From Candidatus Solibacter sp. (lineage in GTDB: Bacteria; Acidobacteriota; Terriglobia; Bryobacterales; Bryobacteraceae), in assembly GCA_017883345.1 (NCBI GenBank), contig JADGNT010000222.1, positions 1 through 7,582 of the forward strand: DNA of 7,582 bases. The letters run 5' to 3'. Every line of letters starts with the position of its first letter. The stretch's first letter is position 1. The notes under the pieces were generated by a model. The model did no database searches. It was given only the letters and a program-made list of their open reading frames with translations, and was not told the DNA's origin. Shown piece after piece: positions 6,024 to 7,582 of this stretch. The position numbers and the translations under genes are program-made.

Positions 6024-7582
6024 ATGAAGAGGGCGATTCTATTCGTAACGTTCGCCGCCTTATGCGGGGCGCAGACCACCGTAAACGGCGGACGCGACTA
6101 CAAGGGGACACTGAAGGCGAGCGGAAGCGTGTCGGCGGTAGATTTCAGCGGTGCTGGAGGTACGGCACCGGCCAAAGCGGGCACTTTGGCGTCGCGGCCG
6201 ACGGCGTGCACACAGGGACAGATCTATTTCGCCACGGACGTAGCGGCGGGGCAGAACCTGTACTTCTGCACGGTCACGGGGGCGCCGGGAGTCTGGACGC
6301 AAATGAGCGGCAACGCGGCAACGGCAGTGACAGCGGGGGCGGGAGCGCCGAGCGGCAACTGCACTCCGCCGGTGGTGTACATCGATACTACGAACCAGGA
6401 TTTGTGGTACTGCGGTGCAGCGAATTCGTGGAGGCGGCCGACCGCGGACACCAGTGGTTTGGCGACACTTGCCGGCGTAAACACGTGGACGGGATACAGC
6501 AACCTCTCGGGTGGGCAGTGGAGGCCACCGGAATCGACGGTGGCGAATCTGCCCTCGGCTGCCGGGAACGTGGGAAAAGTGTTCATGGTTACCGATGCGG
6601 TCACCGCCGGGAGTTGCTCGGCTGGCGGCGGGTCACTTCGGGAATTGTGCCGGACCAATGGGTCAACCTATGAGTGCGTCGGGGGCTGCGGCTCGACTGG
6701 TGGGGGAGGCGGCGGCGGGGCCGCGGCCTATATTTCGACCCTCATGACTGGCCCCGACTCGACGAGGACGATCGCTGGGGGGACTCATGGATTCGCCACA
6801 ACGGCGCTGCTGGTTGCGGTGTACGACAATGCTTCGCCACGCAACGCAATCTCGGTTGGGTGGACCGTCAACGCATCCACTTACGATGTCGCCATCGCGT
6901 TCGCCAGCCCGCAGAGCAATTACTACGTGGTGATCAACGGTGGCGTGGGCCCAGCGGGCCCGGCGGGTCCGGCGGGCTCGAGTGGCACCGGTTCCGGCAA
7001 CGTCAACCCAACAGGCGCAATCGTGGCCAATCGGATCGCCACATTCGCCGACACCACGGGCAATGTAATCCAAGACGGAACGCAGCACTCTCTTGGCACC
7101 GGCTACCTCAGTACCACTAAGACTGCCGGGTCTGGCGGCGTGACGGCGAATCTGCTTTGCAAGGTGGATAGCACCGGGAATGTGGTGGCGCCATCCACAG
7201 GCGACGTGAGCATTCTGGGCGTTTGCGTCAGCACGCAATCGGCAGCCGCCTCCGTGGAGGTCGCCACGCGGGGCATCGTCAACTGCGTGGCTGACAATAG
7301 CACGACCATCGGAAACATTGCCATCGCCGGTACCACGACAGCAGGGCGATGCAAAGACAGTGGGCAGACGAATGCAACTGGCGTCTCAGTATCCACCCAG
7401 GTACTCGGGAAGATCCTGACGGCGGTGAGCGCGGGAAGCGCGGTATCCATTCAGCTTTACGGTCCCGGGCACTACGGAGCAGCGGTGCAGGTGTCCGATG
7501 GAGGCACGGGGCAGACGACGTACACCAAAGGCGATCTGATTGTGACGCCGGGCAGTACGACGCTCAACAAGCTCGGCGTGGG
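6024..7582 (+). CDS. Second secreted modular tail-fibre-like protein, 3' end cut by window edge
   Basis: This frame stays open to the window end (519 codons). Residues 1-16 are a signal peptide, with likely cleavage at CGA-Q17. Residues 53-93 repeat the two-cysteine module of the neighbour (Cys62, Cys82, TDVAAGQNLYFC, final Trp91). Residues 107-136 are a shorter version (Cys113, Cys130, Trp136). Residues 176-222 form another cysteine module (VTDAVTAGSC, LCRTNGSTYEC). A Gly/Ala linker (226-235) precedes a beta module (237-305) shared with the 800-aa protein, then collagen-like GPAGPAGPAG (309-318). NRIATFADTTGNVIQDG (336-352) is a tail-fibre-type motif. Residues 372-479 resemble phage capsid-decoration (DUF2190-like) proteins in pattern: GVCVS, VEVATRGIVNC, VLGKILTAVSAG. 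GGTGQTTYTKGDLIV (493-507) is a widespread tail-fibre motif, so more repeats probably follow beyond the edge. The function is unknown; an extracellular structural or adhesive role is inferred. Confidence 0.85.
   Translation, partial: MKRAILFVTFAALCGAQTTVNGGRDYKGTLKASGSVSAVDFSGAGGTAPAKAGTLASRPTACTQGQIYFATDVAAGQNLYFCTVTGAPGVWTQMSGNAATAVTAGAGAPSGNCTPPVVYIDTTNQDLWYCGAANSWRRPTADTSGLATLAGVNTWTGYSNLSGGQWRPPESTVANLPSAAGNVGKVFMVTDAVTAGSCSAGGGSLRELCRTNGSTYECVGGCGSTGGGGGGGAAAYISTLMTGPDSTRTIAGGTHGFATTALLVAVYDNASPRNAISVGWTVNASTYDVAIAFASPQSNYYVVINGGVGPAGPAGPAGSSGTGSGNVNPTGAIVANRIATFADTTGNVIQDGTQHSLGTGYLSTTKTAGSGGVTANLLCKVDSTGNVVAPSTGDVSILGVCVSTQSAAASVEVATRGIVNCVADNSTTIGNIAIAGTTTAGRCKDSGQTNATGVSVSTQVLGKILTAVSAGSAVSIQLYGPGHYGAAVQVSDGGTGQTTYTKGDLIVTPGSTTLNKLGV
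6948..6977 (+). repeat. Short collagen-like GPA run
   Basis: The codons spell GPAGPAGPAG, three Gly-Pro-Ala triplets plus a glycine, directly after the shared beta module and before a Ser/Gly linker. Collagen-like Gly-X-Y runs are common in bacterial and phage fibrous proteins and can trimerise when long. Three triplets are too few to form a stable triple helix alone, so it may be a hinge or a remnant of a longer run. Confidence 0.7.

Noticed and set aside
6024..6071. Lipoprotein signal at Cys14 of the second secreted protein
   Set aside because: The residues before the cysteine (AAL) do not fit a lipobox, which needs a small residue at -1. A normal signal peptidase site at CGA-Q17 fits better.
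3619..7582. Prophage region
   Set aside because: Only tail-fibre-like modules are present, in proteins with signal peptides. No phage structural, replication, lysis or integration gene and no attachment-site repeats are visible.

Overview
The window is GC-rich bacterial DNA with long, tightly packed genes. The mix of an AsnB-type amidotransferase, a GT4 glycosyltransferase and large secreted proteins built from phage-tail-fibre-like modules fits an Acidobacteriota genome of the Solibacter/Bryobacter kind. That assignment is inference from protein style only; no taxonomic marker gene is present.

Layout. Positions 1-3180 are a minus-strand operon. asnB (3180 to 1246), a complete glutamine-hydrolysing asparagine synthase-family amidotransferase, is read first. 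It overlaps by an ATGA junction the start of a family 4 glycosyltransferase (1249 down to the left edge, C-terminal end cut off). This pair is typical of an exopolysaccharide or cell-surface glycan cluster. Inside the glycosyltransferase, at 539-610, a long GC-rich palindrome with an A6 loop replaces the usual short inter-domain linker and is translated in frame as 24 extra residues.

Positions 3181-3618 are a divergent intergenic region with no gene: a CGCGGAG-type simple repeat, a small GC hairpin, an AT-rich island that may carry a promoter, and a hairpin in the leader of the rightward gene.

Positions 3619-7582 are a plus-strand pair separated by only 2 bases. The first (800 aa, complete) and second (at least 519 aa, running off the right edge) both begin with a signal peptide and a shared two-cysteine module. 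Both continue as strings of beta-rich modules known from phage tail fibres and bacterial surface proteins: FGRTGAV/GDY repeats, WDGSQW repeats, a collagen-like GPA run, a GGTGQTTY motif and a stretch resembling phage capsid-decoration proteins. No phage head, tail, lysis or integrase gene is visible, so they look like secreted host proteins built from such modules.

The main points for follow-up are the translated palindrome in the glycosyltransferase, the three-copy 249-bp repeat in the 800-aa protein, the modules shared between the two secreted proteins, and a composition change inside the second one near position 6720. A functional link between the glycan operon and the secreted proteins is suggested only by adjacency.
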